Positions 26,388-34,546 of a stretch of DNA of 64,000 bases are shown piece by piece (the first letter of the stretch is position 1; each line of letters opens with the position of its first letter). Where the stretch lies: the NCBI RefSeq assembly GCF_002831665.1, contig NZ_CP025118.1, forward strand, positions 372,001 through 436,000, given 5' to 3'. The notes beneath the pieces were generated by a model. It searched no databases. It saw only the letters and a list, made by a program, of their open reading frames with translations, and had not been told where the DNA came from. Origin of the DNA: Lacinutrix sp. Bg11-31. GTDB lineage: Bacteria; Bacteroidota; Bacteroidia; Flavobacteriales; Flavobacteriaceae. Position numbers and translations under genes: made by a program.

Positions 26388-26987
26388 ATGTTCTATTTTA
26401 TCGACATATTAGGAACCTTTGCATTCTCCATTTCTGGTGTATTAGTTGCACTTAACAAAAGAATGGATGCCTTTGGTGTTCTCATTATTGCATTTGTAAC
26501 AGCAGTTGGAGGTGGTACATTACGCGATGTGCTAATTGGAGAAACACCAGTAAGTTGGATGAAGGATATGACCTTTGTTTACGTGGTATTAGCATCAACA
26601 ATTCTAGCAGTTATTTTTAAAACTAAAATCGATTACCTACGTAAGTCACTATTCTTATTCGATACTATTGGAATTGGTTTGTACACAGTAGTTGGAATAG
26701 AGAAAGGTATTAATGCAGGTTTACACCCAATTATTTGTATTGCTTTAGGTACAATGTCTGCTTGTTTTGGAGGTGTAATTCGTGATATTTTATGTAATGA
26801 AATTCCTGTAATTTTTAGAAAAGAAGTGTACGCAACAGCCTGTATTATTGGAGGTATTGTTTACTTTATTATTAAACGCTTACCAATAGAAGGTAATCTG
26901 GTATTTATAATTGCAGGTTTGGTAGTTATAGTAATACGTATTTTAGCTGTAAAGTTTAAGTTGAGGTTGCCAAGTTTGTATCGATAG
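26388..26987 (+). CDS. TRIC cation channel (UPF0126) family membrane protein
   Basis: A 199-residue membrane protein made of two homologous three-helix halves. The glycine-rich motifs GGGTLRDVLIGETPVSW (half 1) and CFGGVIRDILCNEIPVIFR (half 2) are the UPF0126 signature. The family forms trimeric K+/Na+ channels related to eukaryotic TRIC; some members have been linked to glycine uptake. The ATG follows directly after an 8-bp tandem repeat array whose copy number could affect expression. Confidence 0.93.
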   Translation: MFYFIDILGTFAFSISGVLVALNKRMDAFGVLIIAFVTAVGGGTLRDVLIGETPVSWMKDMTFVYVVLASTILAVIFKTKIDYLRKSLFLFDTIGIGLYTVVGIEKGINAGLHPIICIALGTMSACFGGVIRDILCNEIPVIFRKEVYATACIIGGIVYFIIKRLPIEGNLVFIIAGLVVIVIRILAVKFKLRLPSLYR

Positions 26988-27085
26988 TTTTTCTCTTTTC
27001 TTGAAGGAAATGATACTGTTTTGGACTTGCTTTTAGTTCTTTAACTAAAAACGGTATCTGAGCACTGCATACTAAATACTGATTT

Positions 27086-27802
27086 CTAATCAATTACCAC
27101 AACCTTATCAATATAGATATTATGCATTGGCCAATGTCCTCCATCAACTTCTTGTTCTGCTATTTTATCTACCACTTCCATACCACTAGTTACACGTCCA
27201 AAAGCGGTGTATTCTCCATCCAAATGAAACTGATTACTTTGTGTAATAAAAAACTCGAAAGGAGATGCTAATTTGTAAGCATTTTTAATTTCTCCACTAG
27301 GTATGGAAATCACACCACGTTTGTGTTTGTAACCATGTCTAACATCTGGAGGTAAAAGATAACGGCCCATTTTTCTGCGTTTTTTTAAAACTTCAGGCTC
27401 ATCGCTATTGCCTCCTTGAATTACAAAGTTTTTTACCACACGATGAAACTGCGTACCATCGAAAGCCTTGTTTTTTGTAAGAAAGATAAAATTTGCTCTA
27501 TGGTATTGCACATTGTTAAATAGCTCTAAATCTATATTACCATATTGGGTATAAATACGTACTTTATTTTCTTTATTAATTTTGCCATATTCTGCAAAGA
27601 AATCCATGGCATTATCATCGTTTAAAGGAAGATAACGTTCTTCTAATGTAAGTTTAGAACTGTCTATTTCTATTACTATTTCTTCTGCTTTTGGTATAAT
27701 AGTATCGATTTTTACAACTTTTTTCTCAACAGGTTTAGGTTTAGTTTGTTTATCTTCACAATTAAATAAAAGTAAAAAACTAAGTATTAAAAGTACTCTC
27801 AT
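27086..27802 (-). CDS. Cyclophilin-type peptidyl-prolyl cis-trans isomerase, lipoprotein
   Basis: A 238-residue exported cyclophilin. The lipoprotein signal MRVLLILSFLLLFNC places a lipidated Cys15 at the start; a Lys/Pro-rich linker follows. The cyclophilin domain covers about residues 78-236 with FHRVVKNFVIQGGN, the PYEFFIT-like SPFEFFITQSN and the conserved YTAFGRVTSGMEVVDKIA. The segment KRRKMGRYLLPPDVRHGYKHKRGVIS is a family insertion. It assists protein folding at the envelope. Its start codon is only 2 nt from the start of the divergent CoA pyrophosphatase gene. Confidence 0.93.
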   Translation of the reverse strand: MRVLLILSFLLLFNCEDKQTKPKPVEKKVVKIDTIIPKAEEIVIEIDSSKLTLEERYLPLNDDNAMDFFAEYGKINKENKVRIYTQYGNIDLELFNNVQYHRANFIFLTKNKAFDGTQFHRVVKNFVIQGGNSDEPEVLKKRRKMGRYLLPPDVRHGYKHKRGVISIPSGEIKNAYKLASPFEFFITQSNQFHLDGEYTAFGRVTSGMEVVDKIAEQEVDGGHWPMHNIYIDKVVVID

Positions 27803-27804
27803 AA

Positions 27805-28446
27805 ATGAAATTTGAATCGTTTTTAAAATCTATTGTAAAAATAGAGAATTTACCACTGCCAGCCGAAACTTCACAGTTTAAAATGTCGCCTCCTTATAGA
27901 GCAGATTTAATAAAGCTACAAGCTAAAAGAATAGCGAATGCAAGAAAAAGTGCTGTTATGGCATTGTTTTATCCAAATGCAGAAGGTGAAACTTACCTTA
28001 TTTTAATTTTAAGAAAAACTTATAAAGGAGTACATTCTGCACAAGTAGGATTTCCAGGAGGTAAACTAGAAGCTAACGAAACCAATAAACAAGCGGCTTT
28101 ACGTGAAACCGAAGAAGAAATAGGAGTAGAGCAAAATACCATTACTGTTTTAAAAGAATTAACCCAAATGTATATTCCGCCAAGTAATTTTTATGTGAAA
28201 CCATTTATTGGGATTGTAGACAAAACGCCCGAATTTATAAAACAAAACACAGAAGTAGAGGCGCTTTTAGAAGTAAAACTAAGCGATTTTTTAGATGAAA
28301 AAATAATAACAACCAAAACAGTTACGCTAGCTAATGGCTTAAAGGTGAGTGTTCCAGCTTATCGTTTGAATAATCATTTAGTTTGGGGAGCAACAGCTAT
28401 GATGCTTAGTGAAGTGAAAGACTTGTTAAAGGCTAGCTTTAAATAG
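27805..28446 (+). CDS. NUDIX hydrolase, CoA pyrophosphatase-like
   Basis: A 213-residue NUDIX protein. The Nudix box is GGKLEANETNKQAALRETEE, completed by EIG (about residues 92-114), preceded by QVGFPGGK and by the CoA-specific NuCoA-type region near SAQVGFPG. Members hydrolyse CoA and acyl-CoA to phosphopantetheine and 3',5'-ADP. It is divergent from the cyclophilin gene with 2 nt between the start codons and is followed by the acyltransferase gene 45 nt downstream, probably in one transcript. Confidence 0.9.
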   Translation: MKFESFLKSIVKIENLPLPAETSQFKMSPPYRADLIKLQAKRIANARKSAVMALFYPNAEGETYLILILRKTYKGVHSAQVGFPGGKLEANETNKQAALRETEEEIGVEQNTITVLKELTQMYIPPSNFYVKPFIGIVDKTPEFIKQNTEVEALLEVKLSDFLDEKIITTKTVTLANGLKVSVPAYRLNNHLVWGATAMMLSEVKDLLKASFK

Positions 28447-28491
28447 TTGTATTTCGCTACATTTGTTAATCCTAAAAACTATAAAAAAATT

Positions 28492-29298
28492 ATGGGTTTA
28501 TTTAAACGAAATCCTTTCGGACATATATTATTTTTAAAAAAGTGGCTTATTAGACTCCTTGGAGTATTATCTCACAGGCGCTTTCGTGGTTTTAATAATC
28601 TACAGATTGAAGGTTCTGAAATTATAAAAAACTTACCAGATACTAACGTCCTTTTTATCTCTAATCATCAAACGTACTTTGCAGATGTATTCTCAATGTT
28701 TCATGTGTTTAATGCGAGTTTAAGTAATAGAGGAGATTCTATTAAAAATGTTGGTTACCTATGGAATCCAAAATTAAACTTGTATTACGTTGCAGCCAAA
28801 GAGACTATGAAATCTGGTCTACTACCTAAAATATTTGCTTATACAGGATCTATTAGTATAGAACGTACATGGAGAAGCAAGGGCGAAAATGTAAACAGGC
28901 AAGTAAAAATGAGTGATATTTCTGCCATTTCAAAAGCTTTAGACGATGGTTGGGTAATTACATTTCCGCAAGGCACAACAACTCCATTTAAGCCTATTCG
29001 TAAAGGAACAGCGCATATTATAAAACGCTACAAACCAATTGTTGTACCTATTGTAATAGATGGATTTAGACGTTCTTTCGATAAAAAAGGACTGTACATA
29101 AAAAAGAAAAATGTATATCAAACTTTCGAAATTAAAAAACCTTTAGATATTGATTACGAAAACGAATCTATAGATAGTATTGTAGAGAAAATAGAATATG
29201 CTATCGAGCAGCATCCTTCATTTTTAAAAGTAATTCCGCAGGAAGAATTATTGGCTCAAGAAGAGTTAAATAAGAAGCGTGAGTGGTTGGATAGTTAA
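28492..29298 (+). CDS. 1-acyl-sn-glycerol-3-phosphate acyltransferase family protein
   Basis: Read from the ATG at 28492 (MGLFKRNPFGH), about 268 residues; an upstream TTG at 28447 is in frame but less likely. This is a PlsC-like membrane-bound acyltransferase. Motif I is SNHQTYFAD, in which five residues separate His and Asp instead of the usual four. Motif III is FPQGTTTPF, replacing FPEGTRS. PIVVPIVIDGF matches motif IV. These deviations suggest a divergent subfamily whose substrate may not be lysophosphatidate. Confidence 0.85.
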   Translation: MGLFKRNPFGHILFLKKWLIRLLGVLSHRRFRGFNNLQIEGSEIIKNLPDTNVLFISNHQTYFADVFSMFHVFNASLSNRGDSIKNVGYLWNPKLNLYYVAAKETMKSGLLPKIFAYTGSISIERTWRSKGENVNRQVKMSDISAISKALDDGWVITFPQGTTTPFKPIRKGTAHIIKRYKPIVVPIVIDGFRRSFDKKGLYIKKKNVYQTFEIKKPLDIDYENESIDSIVEKIEYAIEQHPSFLKVIPQEELLAQEELNKKREWLDS

Positions 29299-29353
29299 TT
29301 AGTAAACAGTTTTAAAATAAACAGTTTACAGTCTCAGTAAAAACAAAACGCTA

Positions 29354-29390
29354 TGTCATTGCGAGGGAAGGAAGCCATCTCATCAAGCAA
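29354..29390. repeat. Dispersed repeat fragment (TGTCATTGCGAGG type)
   Basis: The segment starts with TGTCATTGCGAGG and resembles the sequence found in three copies, in reverse orientation, at 32451-32487, 32728-32764 and 33003-33039. It sits in the gap between the acyltransferase and the 60-aa gene, where I see nothing else. Confidence 0.6.
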
Positions 29391-29480
29391 GCTAAGTTTG
29401 TATTAGAAAAAGAATTAAGAAAATTTCAAGTCATTCTAGAACCTTTAATAGCAATAACGGTTTAAGTTTTTAAAATAGTA

Positions 29481-29663
29481 TTAGTGACTAATATTGTATA
29501 AAAACGCTCCAAATACTTCACCTCCATTATATAACTGTCCAATAATAAAAACAGTAAAAATTAATGCTAAGCATAAGTTAATATTAGATTTTTCTTTTTT
29601 AGATAAAGATTGGTATTTGGTTATAATTTTATCAATAAAGAATTCGTTTTCTTGAGTTTTCAT
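29481..29663 (-). CDS. Small single-TM protein in ECF sigma operon
   Basis: A 60-residue protein with a charged N-terminal half and one TM helix (INLCLALIFTVFIIGQLY), ending YNISH. It lies 19 nt downstream of the glycine-zipper protein gene on the same strand, so it is probably the last gene of the sigma-factor operon. No family recognised; being short, it is less certain than its neighbours. Confidence 0.6.
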   Translation of the reverse strand: MKTQENEFFIDKIITKYQSLSKKEKSNINLCLALIFTVFIIGQLYNGGEVFGAFLYNISH

Positions 29664-29682
29664 ACTATTTATACGTTTTAAA

Positions 29683-30156
29683 TTAACCTTTAGTACTTAA
29701 TACGTTACCAGCTTTTTTAGCCTCTTTGTCTTTGGCTGTTCCAATGGCCATACCAATACCCATTCCTATTAACATTCCAAAGTTCATACCTAGAGCCATA
29801 CCATTATTTTTGCCAAAAGCAATGCCAATAGACATACCAAGAGATAGACCAATAGACATGCCTAAAGCCATGCCATTACTCATATGTTGTCCTTCAGAAA
29901 TTAAAGAAAGTTTCTTTTTTACAAATGCAATAAAGTTGCATTTTTTTTTGCCTAATATTTTAGCGTCATTAGCATTTTCTTTAATTTTTAAAGCTGTTAA
30001 CTCGGTTTCAATGGCTAAAAAATCTTCATCAGATATTGCTCTGCTTTTTATATCTGTAAGCACAGCGATAAAACTAGTGTAGGTTTTTAATTCTTTTTTA
30101 GAACTGTTCATAGTCTTTAGACCTTCAAAAAATAATATGGCTTCTTCAATTTTCAT
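29683..30156 (-). CDS. Protein with Gly-Met tetrapeptide repeat (glycine zipper), unknown function
   Basis: A 157-residue protein. The N-terminal ~85 residues are helical and charged. Residues from about 93 to 140 are eleven near-perfect tetrapeptides with a glycine every fourth position (GMAL GMSI GLSL GMSI GIAF ...), broken once by GKNN. This spacing gives a long glycine zipper typical of membrane-inserting or self-associating helices. It ends with a short charged tail. Its ATG lies 2 nt after the stop of the upstream membrane protein gene, so it belongs to the sigma-factor operon. Function unknown. Confidence 0.75.
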   Translation of the reverse strand: MKIEEAILFFEGLKTMNSSKKELKTYTSFIAVLTDIKSRAISDEDFLAIETELTALKIKENANDAKILGKKKCNFIAFVKKKLSLISEGQHMSNGMALGMSIGLSLGMSIGIAFGKNNGMALGMNFGMLIGMGIGMAIGTAKDKEAKKAGNVLSTKG

Positions 30157-30158
30157 AT

Positions 30159-30791
30159 TTAAACTTCTAATTTTTTTAATTCTTTATAATTACGATTTAA
30201 ACGTTTCATTAAGATACCATAAAGTAGTTTGTAAAATAACCAAATTAAGCCCACAAAAATAACTGTGATCACTATTATTAAGCCAGCAACTAAAAGCTTT
30301 CCACTGGTATCAGATTTTGTCATTAATTCGGCTACTTTAGGATCTGTTTGGGTTGCGTAGTAGGAGCCTAAAATCATAGATACAAATGCCATAACTAAAT
30401 TGTAGCCAACATAATACTTTATCACTTTCCTGGTGCTAAGAATACTTTCCATTAGTTTCTTTGCATTATCCGTAACAGAAATACTTTTGTACGCCTTGTA
30501 GAGAAGGTATATAAATAGCAGTATAACAACAAAACTTATAATAGTTAAAGTCGTTAACAAGGTTTCGTTAATGTGCGTAGATTCTACTTGTTCTCTGTAA
30601 GAAGTAGATAATTTTGGTAGAAAAGTAATCGCTACCCAAAATATTAATTCTGCAATACTTATATAAAATAAAGTCTTAACAATCGAAGACGATTTTTTCC
30701 AAAGCATAGGGTACAAGTCTTTAGAGCTTAATTGTTTCTCTTCAACGGTATCACTTTGCCAGTGTTTTTTTAATAATTCTAATTCATCCAT
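30159..30791 (-). CDS. Membrane protein encoded with an ECF sigma factor (possible regulator)
   Basis: A 210-residue protein: a short cytoplasmic N-terminus (MDELELLKKHWQSDTVEEKQ) and four TM segments starting near residues 40, 79, 127 and 164. The N-terminal ELLKKHWQ helix recurs in Bacteroidota proteins that follow sigma-70 genes. It starts 2 nt after the sigma factor stop. An anti-sigma role is plausible from position, but no zinc or anti-sigma motif is seen. Confidence 0.75.
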   Translation of the reverse strand: MDELELLKKHWQSDTVEEKQLSSKDLYPMLWKKSSSIVKTLFYISIAELIFWVAITFLPKLSTSYREQVESTHINETLLTTLTIISFVVILLFIYLLYKAYKSISVTDNAKKLMESILSTRKVIKYYVGYNLVMAFVSMILGSYYATQTDPKVAELMTKSDTSGKLLVAGLIIVITVIFVGLIWLFYKLLYGILMKRLNRNYKELKKLEV

Positions 30792-30793
30792 AA

Positions 30794-31288
30794 TTACGGA
30801 TTTAAAATGGTTCTTAACTTATTTTTCACTCTATTCATCTTCACTCTAGCATTCACTTCGCTAATACCCATTGTTTCACTAATTTCTTTATAATTCTTAT
30901 CTTCCAAATAAAGGAAAACAAGCGCTTTTTCAATATCATTTAATTGGTGTACAGCACTATACAATAGCTTTAATTGCTGCTCCTCGGTATCATCATAATC
31001 CTCAGCCTTAATTTTAAACTGCACAGTATCAAACTGCGTAGTGTTAATCGTTCGTTTAGACTTTCTATATAATGTAATAGCTGTATTTAAACCAACGCGA
31101 TACATCCAAGTACTAAACTTAGCATCACCACGAAATTTCGGGTAAGCCTTCCATAATTGTATGGTAATTTCCTGGAACAAGTCGTTATGCGCATCGTAGT
31201 TATTGGTGTATAATCTACAGACTTTATGCACGATGTTCTGGTGTTTTTCCAGTAATTCTACAAAACTATGTTCGAGTTCTTTATTCAA
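30794..31288 (-). CDS. ECF-type RNA polymerase sigma factor
   Basis: A 164-residue sigma-70 family protein. Region 2 spans VCRLYTNNYDAHNDLFQEITIQLWKA and FRGDAKFSTWMYRVGLNTAI; region 4 contains NDIEKALVFLYLEDKNYKEISETMGISEVNARVKMNRVKNKL with the helix-turn-helix. Regions 1.1 and 3 are absent, as in ECF factors. It heads a four-gene minus-strand operon (sigma, 4-TM protein, glycine-zipper protein, small TM protein) with 2-nt spacings. The gap upstream (31289-31589) holds a dispersed repeat and no clear promoter. Confidence 0.93.
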   Translation of the reverse strand: MNKELEHSFVELLEKHQNIVHKVCRLYTNNYDAHNDLFQEITIQLWKAYPKFRGDAKFSTWMYRVGLNTAITLYRKSKRTINTTQFDTVQFKIKAEDYDDTEEQQLKLLYSAVHQLNDIEKALVFLYLEDKNYKEISETMGISEVNARVKMNRVKNKLRTILNP

Positions 31289-31372
31289 TGTTTTTGGTTA
31301 GGTTACTATATAAGTAGTGTAAAAATAAGATATGTTACATTAATTGCAATATTAATTTTTTTGGCGTTACCT

Positions 31373-31490
31373 AAAGGTCGGGCTTTACGCTATATCTTTT
31401 GTCTAAAAAAACAAAAGGATGCCGCTTCAACTGCGAAGCAATCATGAGTTTTTATTTATCAAATAAGAATGAACGAGTAATCCCTAACGC
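31373..31490. repeat. Dispersed repeat with GCGTTA/TAACGC ends, copy 1
   Basis: The element begins GGCGTTACC and ends CCCTAACGC, so the ends form a short inverted repeat. Inside is GGTCGGGCTTT. A second copy with the same ends and core order lies at 49633-49730. It occupies most of the 31289-31589 gap, where nothing else is seen. Confidence 0.7.
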
Positions 31491-31589
31491 AAAGCGGTTT
31501 AAATTCAAGATTTGTTCTTAAATTAATACTTTATATAAAATTTTTAAATCACTCATTTGTTTGTTTTTAGCATCTACTATAGTTAATCT

Positions 31590-32273
31590 CTATAGTACGC
31601 TTTTATCACTTTGTATTATTAGCCCTTTAACTATAAGTAATTGTGCTAAAGCATAAGTAAACATAATACCAAAATCTGCTAAAGAAAACGGTAAGTAAAA
31701 CTTATTAAGTGCTAAAAGACTATCCGAAATCATAAAAACCAACGCGCCATAAAACACCAAATTATAACTTTTAGCACCAACTTTTTGGTGTCTTAAAAAT
31801 GCCGAAGTAGCCATTGCTAAAATAACAAGCATGTATAAAATTACAGGAATCAATAAATCGTTCAAACCAGAATTTAGAAACCAAAATATTCCAAAAGCAT
31901 AAATTAAAAGTAAGGCAATAAAACCATAAGGCTTTTTACTTTTATCTCTATGTTTTAAAAACACCACACAATAGAAAATATGAGCTATTAAAAAAGCAAT
32001 GAGACCAGAGATAAAAAAATATTCAGATTCACTTACAAAAAGTAAAAGTACATCACCTAATAACGAAAACACCAATGCCAGAAGCGTTAGCATTCTAATG
32101 TTTTTTTTAAGGTGTTTGCTATTTAGTAAAAAGAAAATAATAAGACTTATAACAACAAGAGGTTTGGATATGTAATGTATCCAGTTTAAATCTAGCCAGC
32201 TAGCAAGTAGTGTTTCAAATAAAACAATAATGGCAAATAGAATGTAAAAGGAAAACGTTGAGGTTGGTTTCAT
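31590..32273 (-). CDS. Lysoplasmalogenase (YhhN/TMEM86) family protein
   Basis: A 227-residue polytopic protein with about eight hydrophobic helices. The family motifs are KPLVVISLIIFF near helix 2, ALVFSLLGDVLLLF (with the conserved Gly-Asp) and FISGLIAFLIAHIFYCVVF, then VFYGALVFMISDSLLALNKF (conserved Ser-Asp) and the C-terminal TYALAQLLIVKG. TMEM86B hydrolyses the vinyl-ether bond of lysoplasmalogens; activity of bacterial members is less clear. Single gene on the edge of the repeat region. Confidence 0.88.
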   Translation of the reverse strand: MKPTSTFSFYILFAIIVLFETLLASWLDLNWIHYISKPLVVISLIIFFLLNSKHLKKNIRMLTLLALVFSLLGDVLLLFVSESEYFFISGLIAFLIAHIFYCVVFLKHRDKSKKPYGFIALLLIYAFGIFWFLNSGLNDLLIPVILYMLVILAMATSAFLRHQKVGAKSYNLVFYGALVFMISDSLLALNKFYLPFSLADFGIMFTYALAQLLIVKGLIIQSDKSVL

Positions 32274-32320
32274 TAAAGTTGGTTTGAGTTATGTAAAAGT
32301 ATGTAATTTAAAATGCTTTG

Positions 32321-33039
32321 TTATTCCTGCGCAAGTTAGGAATCCACAAGCATACTAAAACAACTTAGATTCCTGCCTTCGCAGGAATGACAGTATTGCG
32401 GAATCGAACAATCGAACAATCCAAAAAAAAACTAATAATTCAACAAAAGATTGCCACGTCGTTCCTTCGTCTCTCCTCGCAATGACAAGTGAAATTGTGC
32501 TAATCCAACAAGTCGAGTAATCCAATAATCGATTATATGCATTCATCAACTAATTCAATATTAACAATTCATCACGCTAATGTCTATCCAACCACATTGT
32601 CATTCCTGCGAAGGCAGGAATCCACAAGTATTGAATCCACAAAGTAGATTCCTGCCTTCGCAGGAATGACAGCATCGCGGAATCCAAAAATCAAACAATC
32701 CAAAAAAACTAATAATTCAACAAAAGTTTGCCACGTCGTTCCTTCGTCTCTCCTCGCAATGACAAGTAGAATCGAGCTAATCCAAGAACCCAAAAATCCA
32801 AAATTCGATTATATCCATCCATAAACTAATTCAATACTAATAATTCATCACGCTAAAATCTATCCAACCACATTGTCATTCCTGCGAAGGCAGGAATCCA
32901 CAAGTATACTAAAACAAAGTAGATTCCTGCCTTCGCAGGAATGACAGCATCTCGGAATCCAACAATCAAACAATCCAAAAAAACTAATAATTCAACAAAA
33001 GTTTGCCACGTCGTTCATTCGTCTCTCCTCGCAATGACG
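32321..33039. repeat. Upstream BIME-like repeat array, three units of about 276 bp
   Basis: Three 74-bp inverted-repeat elements lie at 32321-32394 (left arm decayed), 32598-32671 and 32874-32946. Each has arms TCATTCCTGCG...GGCAGGAAT and ATTCCTGCCTTCGCAGGAAT, and each arm is itself palindromic. Between them lies a second conserved block (TTGCCACGTCGTTCCTTCGT, ending in CTCGCAATGACA) at 32451-32487, 32728-32764 and 33003-33039, joined by short AATCCAAC-type octamers. The reading frames across this stretch follow the repeats and are not genes. Confidence 0.92.
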
Positions 33040-33126
33040 AGTATAACCGAGCTAATCCAAAAATCGAACAATCTACTTAACCATTTGTTTAACCTTTAAT
33101 TATTAGCCTTTATAAACAGTAAATTG

Positions 33127-33134
33127 TATCTTTG
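33127..33134 (+). promoter_or_regulatory. Putative -7 promoter element of the NDH-2 gene
   Basis: TATCTTTG fits the Bacteroidota -7 motif TAnnTTTG and lies 27 nt before the ATG at 33162. No convincing -33 TTG is placed at the usual distance. Confidence 0.5.
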
Positions 33135-33161
33135 AGTACTCTATTTAAATACTATTTTTCT

Positions 33162-34442
33162 ATGAATATTCCAGAATCTAAATTACCAAGAATCGTTATT
33201 GTTGGTGGTGGTTTTGCAGGTGTAAGTATGGCTAAATCTTTAGCAAACAAAAATGTACAAGTAGTATTAATAGACAAACGGAATTACCACACCTTTCAAC
33301 CCTTATTATATCAAGTGTCTTCGGCAGGATTAGAACCAGATTCTATAGCTTATCCACTTAGAAAAATTATAAAAAACCATAAGCATACCTATTTCCGCTT
33401 AACAGAAGTAGAGCAAATAGATGCCGATAAAAAGGAAATCCATACAGATATTGGTAGTCTTACATTCGATTATTTAATATTAGCTACAGGAACCAAAACA
33501 AATTACTTTGGTAATAAAGCTATTCAAGCGCATAGTATGCCAATGAAAAAAGTGCCACAAGCACTTAATATTCGTAGTTTAATACTTCAAAATTTTGAAA
33601 GTGCAGCAGTAAGTAATAATAAAACCGATCGCGAAGCATTACTAAATTTTGTGATAGTTGGAGGTGGACCAACAGGAGTAGAGCTTGCAGGAGCAATTGC
33701 AGAACTTAAAAACCACATTTTACCAAGAGATTATAAAGATATTGATGCCAATAGAATGCAAATACATTTGCTGGAAGGTAATGCAAGAGTGTTACCACCA
33801 ATGAGTGAACATGCTTCAAAAAAAGCAGAACAGTTTCTGCAAGAATTAGGCGTAAAAGTACATTGTAACACGTTTGTAAAAGATTACGATGGCAAAACGG
33901 TAACCACAAATTCAGATTTAGTTTTACAGTCCGAAACCTTAATTTGGGCAGCAGGAGTAACAGGACGACCAGTAAAAGGTCTTGATGCAAAAGTGGTAAT
34001 GAAACATTCTAACCGTTATAAAGTAAATAGATATAACCAAGTAGAAGGTTACGATTCTATTTTCGCACTTGGCGATATTGCATTAATGGAAACCGAAGCT
34101 TTCCCAAAAGGACATCCACAAGTAGCACAACCAGCAATACAACAAGGAAAACTATTAGGTAAAAACATACTAAAGCTTATAGATAAAAAACCACTTAAAG
34201 CGTTTACCTATAACGATAAAGGTTCTATGGCTACAGTTGGTAGAAATAAAGCTGTTGTAGATTTAAAGCATTATAAATTTGCAGGCTTTTTTGCTTGGTT
34301 TGTTTGGATGTTTGTACACTTAATGTCACTTGTAGGTTTTAGAAACAGAGTGATTGTGTTTTTTAATTGGAGTTACAATTATATTAATTTCGATAAAGCA
34401 GCCAGACTTATTATTAGACCTTATCATAAATCTAAAAAGTAA
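33162..34442 (+). CDS. ndh: Type II NADH:quinone oxidoreductase (NDH-2)
   Basis: Read from the ATG at 33162 (MNIPESKLPRIVIVGGGFAG), about 426 residues; a TTG at 33132 overlaps the promoter motif and is unlikely. The FAD-binding GGGFAG lies near residues 15-20, with a second dinucleotide motif VIVGGGPTGVELAGA for NADH, an LILATGTKTNYFG strand, and SIFALGDIA for FAD closure. The C-terminus has amphipathic and hydrophobic helices (FAGFFAWFVWMFVHLMSLVGF) that anchor it to the inner membrane. It passes electrons from NADH to the quinone pool without pumping protons. It is isolated between two repeat arrays. Confidence 0.93.
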   Translation: MNIPESKLPRIVIVGGGFAGVSMAKSLANKNVQVVLIDKRNYHTFQPLLYQVSSAGLEPDSIAYPLRKIIKNHKHTYFRLTEVEQIDADKKEIHTDIGSLTFDYLILATGTKTNYFGNKAIQAHSMPMKKVPQALNIRSLILQNFESAAVSNNKTDREALLNFVIVGGGPTGVELAGAIAELKNHILPRDYKDIDANRMQIHLLEGNARVLPPMSEHASKKAEQFLQELGVKVHCNTFVKDYDGKTVTTNSDLVLQSETLIWAAGVTGRPVKGLDAKVVMKHSNRYKVNRYNQVEGYDSIFALGDIALMETEAFPKGHPQVAQPAIQQGKLLGKNILKLIDKKPLKAFTYNDKGSMATVGRNKAVVDLKHYKFAGFFAWFVWMFVHLMSLVGFRNRVIVFFNWSYNYINFDKAARLIIRPYHKSKK

Positions 34443-34546
34443 AACGTTACTGTTATTGCGCGCTTTTTCAATAGAAAAAAAGCGCGGCAATCTCTTTAAT
34501 TTATCTCTAATATTATTTAGAGAACGTTTTTGTTATTTCTACAATT

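Noticed and set aside
32355..32793. Open frames of 64-69 residues on the minus strand
   Set aside because: They run through the palindromic repeats, are near copies of each other and encode repeat-derived peptides (SFLRRQE, CLRRNDN types).
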